Below are positions 20,690-20,762 of a stretch of 20,762 nucleotides of DNA, piece after piece. Position numbers and translations under genes: made by a program. Position 1 is the first letter of the stretch, and the number at the start of each line of letters is the position of its first letter. Source of the DNA: Saccoglossus kowalevskii. Its lineage: Eukaryota > Hemichordata > Enteropneusta > Harrimaniidae. The notes under the pieces were generated by a model. That model was not told where the DNA came from. It made no database searches and was given only the letters and a program-made list of their open reading frames with translations. The DNA lies in NCBI RefSeq assembly GCF_000003605.2, contig NW_003158647.1:1-20762 (forward strand), written 5' to 3'.

Positions 20690-20699
20690 ATTGCGCAAT
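20690..20699. promoter_or_regulatory. Perfect palindrome ATTGCGCAAT (C/EBP-like site)
   Basis: This 10-bp perfect palindrome equals the textbook optimal site for animal C/EBP bZIP dimers (RTTGCGYAAY). It lies about 90 bp outside the array. That it binds anything here is inference; the host lineage is not known and may not carry C/EBP proteins. Confidence 0.4.
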
Positions 20700-20762
20700 G
20701 AAAATAATAATTTCAAAGTAACAAGTCATCGTTTCTGAATAGCGCCGTAGTTTATAATTTAG

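Larger units (their letters stand above)
20601..20762. other. Non-satellite flank, AT-rich, no gene seen
   Basis: These 162 bp share no long match with the monomer. No ORF of note was seen: the ATG at 20698 opens only seven codons before TAA. The stretch holds three dyads (20654-20699), a TATATAA string at 20648-20654, two pairs of short direct repeats, and a possible monomer remnant at its start. It may be the beginning of unique sequence, an old transposon or another repeat family; too little is visible to decide. Confidence 0.8.
20650..20762 (+). repeat. 10-bp direct repeat TATAATTTAG, 103 bp apart
   Basis: TATAATTTAG occurs at 20650-20659 and again as the last ten bases of the window, 20753-20762. 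In AT-rich DNA this may be chance. It could also mark the start of another repeat unit continuing beyond the window. Confidence 0.5.

Noticed and set aside
20698-20721. Small ORF starting at ATG 20698 in the flank
   Set aside because: It ends after seven codons and has no supporting context.

Overview
The window is almost entirely one satellite DNA array and holds no recognisable gene. Positions 1-20600 are about 292 head-to-tail copies of a 70-71 bp monomer, all in the same orientation. The array is already running at position 1, so its left end lies outside the window. Positions 20601-20762 are a short AT-rich stretch of non-satellite sequence beyond the right edge. A 20 kb homogenised tandem array with higher-order organisation and no coding content points to a eukaryotic nuclear genome (centromeric, pericentromeric, subtelomeric or other heterochromatin). 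I do not recognise the satellite family and cannot name the organism. CpG-decay-like variants hint at a genome with germline cytosine methylation, but this is inference.

Monomer. The 70 bp consensus is seen exactly at 11411-11480. It has an AATATT palindrome, an AluI site (AGCT), a 7-bp dyad (TGGGTAA / TTACCCA, 9-nt loop), a CG-rich spot (ACGCGA) and a GAAGAC box. Four length classes exist: 70 and 71 bp (one extra base in the run before ATG), 74 bp (3-bp insertion giving AATTATATTA), and 64 bp (6-bp deletion, only in adjacent pairs).

Higher-order structure. Monomers carry linked private variants and recur in a fixed order of 21 types, called T1-T21 here (unit 6900-8389, 1490 bp). Numbering starts at the GAAG after the marker GGATTCGC that closes T21. 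The marker sits at 12 places and divides the array into units with these monomer counts: 16 (1-1127, cut at the left), 17 (1128-2328), 44 (2329-5413), 21 (5414-6899), 21 (6900-8389), 59 (8390-12530), 24 (12531-14210), 10 (14211-14920), 16 (14921-16052), 2 (16053-16193), 21 (16194-17680), 37 (17681-20299), plus a 4-monomer remnant (20300-20600). Only 6900-8389 and 16194-17680 show the same 21-type order, apart from the first monomer of the latter. The others are rearranged by whole-monomer deletions, insertions and local duplications, the expected mark of unequal exchange.

Duplication layers. A 282-bp duplication lies inside an 844-bp tandem duplication, and the region is copied again 1681 bp further on. 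There is an apparently identical 878-bp pair (2939-3816 and 4126-5003), a 212-bp tandem duplication (1694-2117), small amplifications near the right edge (18744-18956 and 19099-19380), and long-range copies at offsets of about 6.06, 8.38 and 9.3 kb.

Right edge. The array stops inside a monomer at about 20600. The flank begins with what may be a decayed monomer, then three close-packed dyads (20654-20699), the last being the perfect palindrome ATTGCGCAAT. No known system (CRISPR, gene, transposon, ribozyme) is supported. The interest lies in the well-resolved recombination history and the array boundary.
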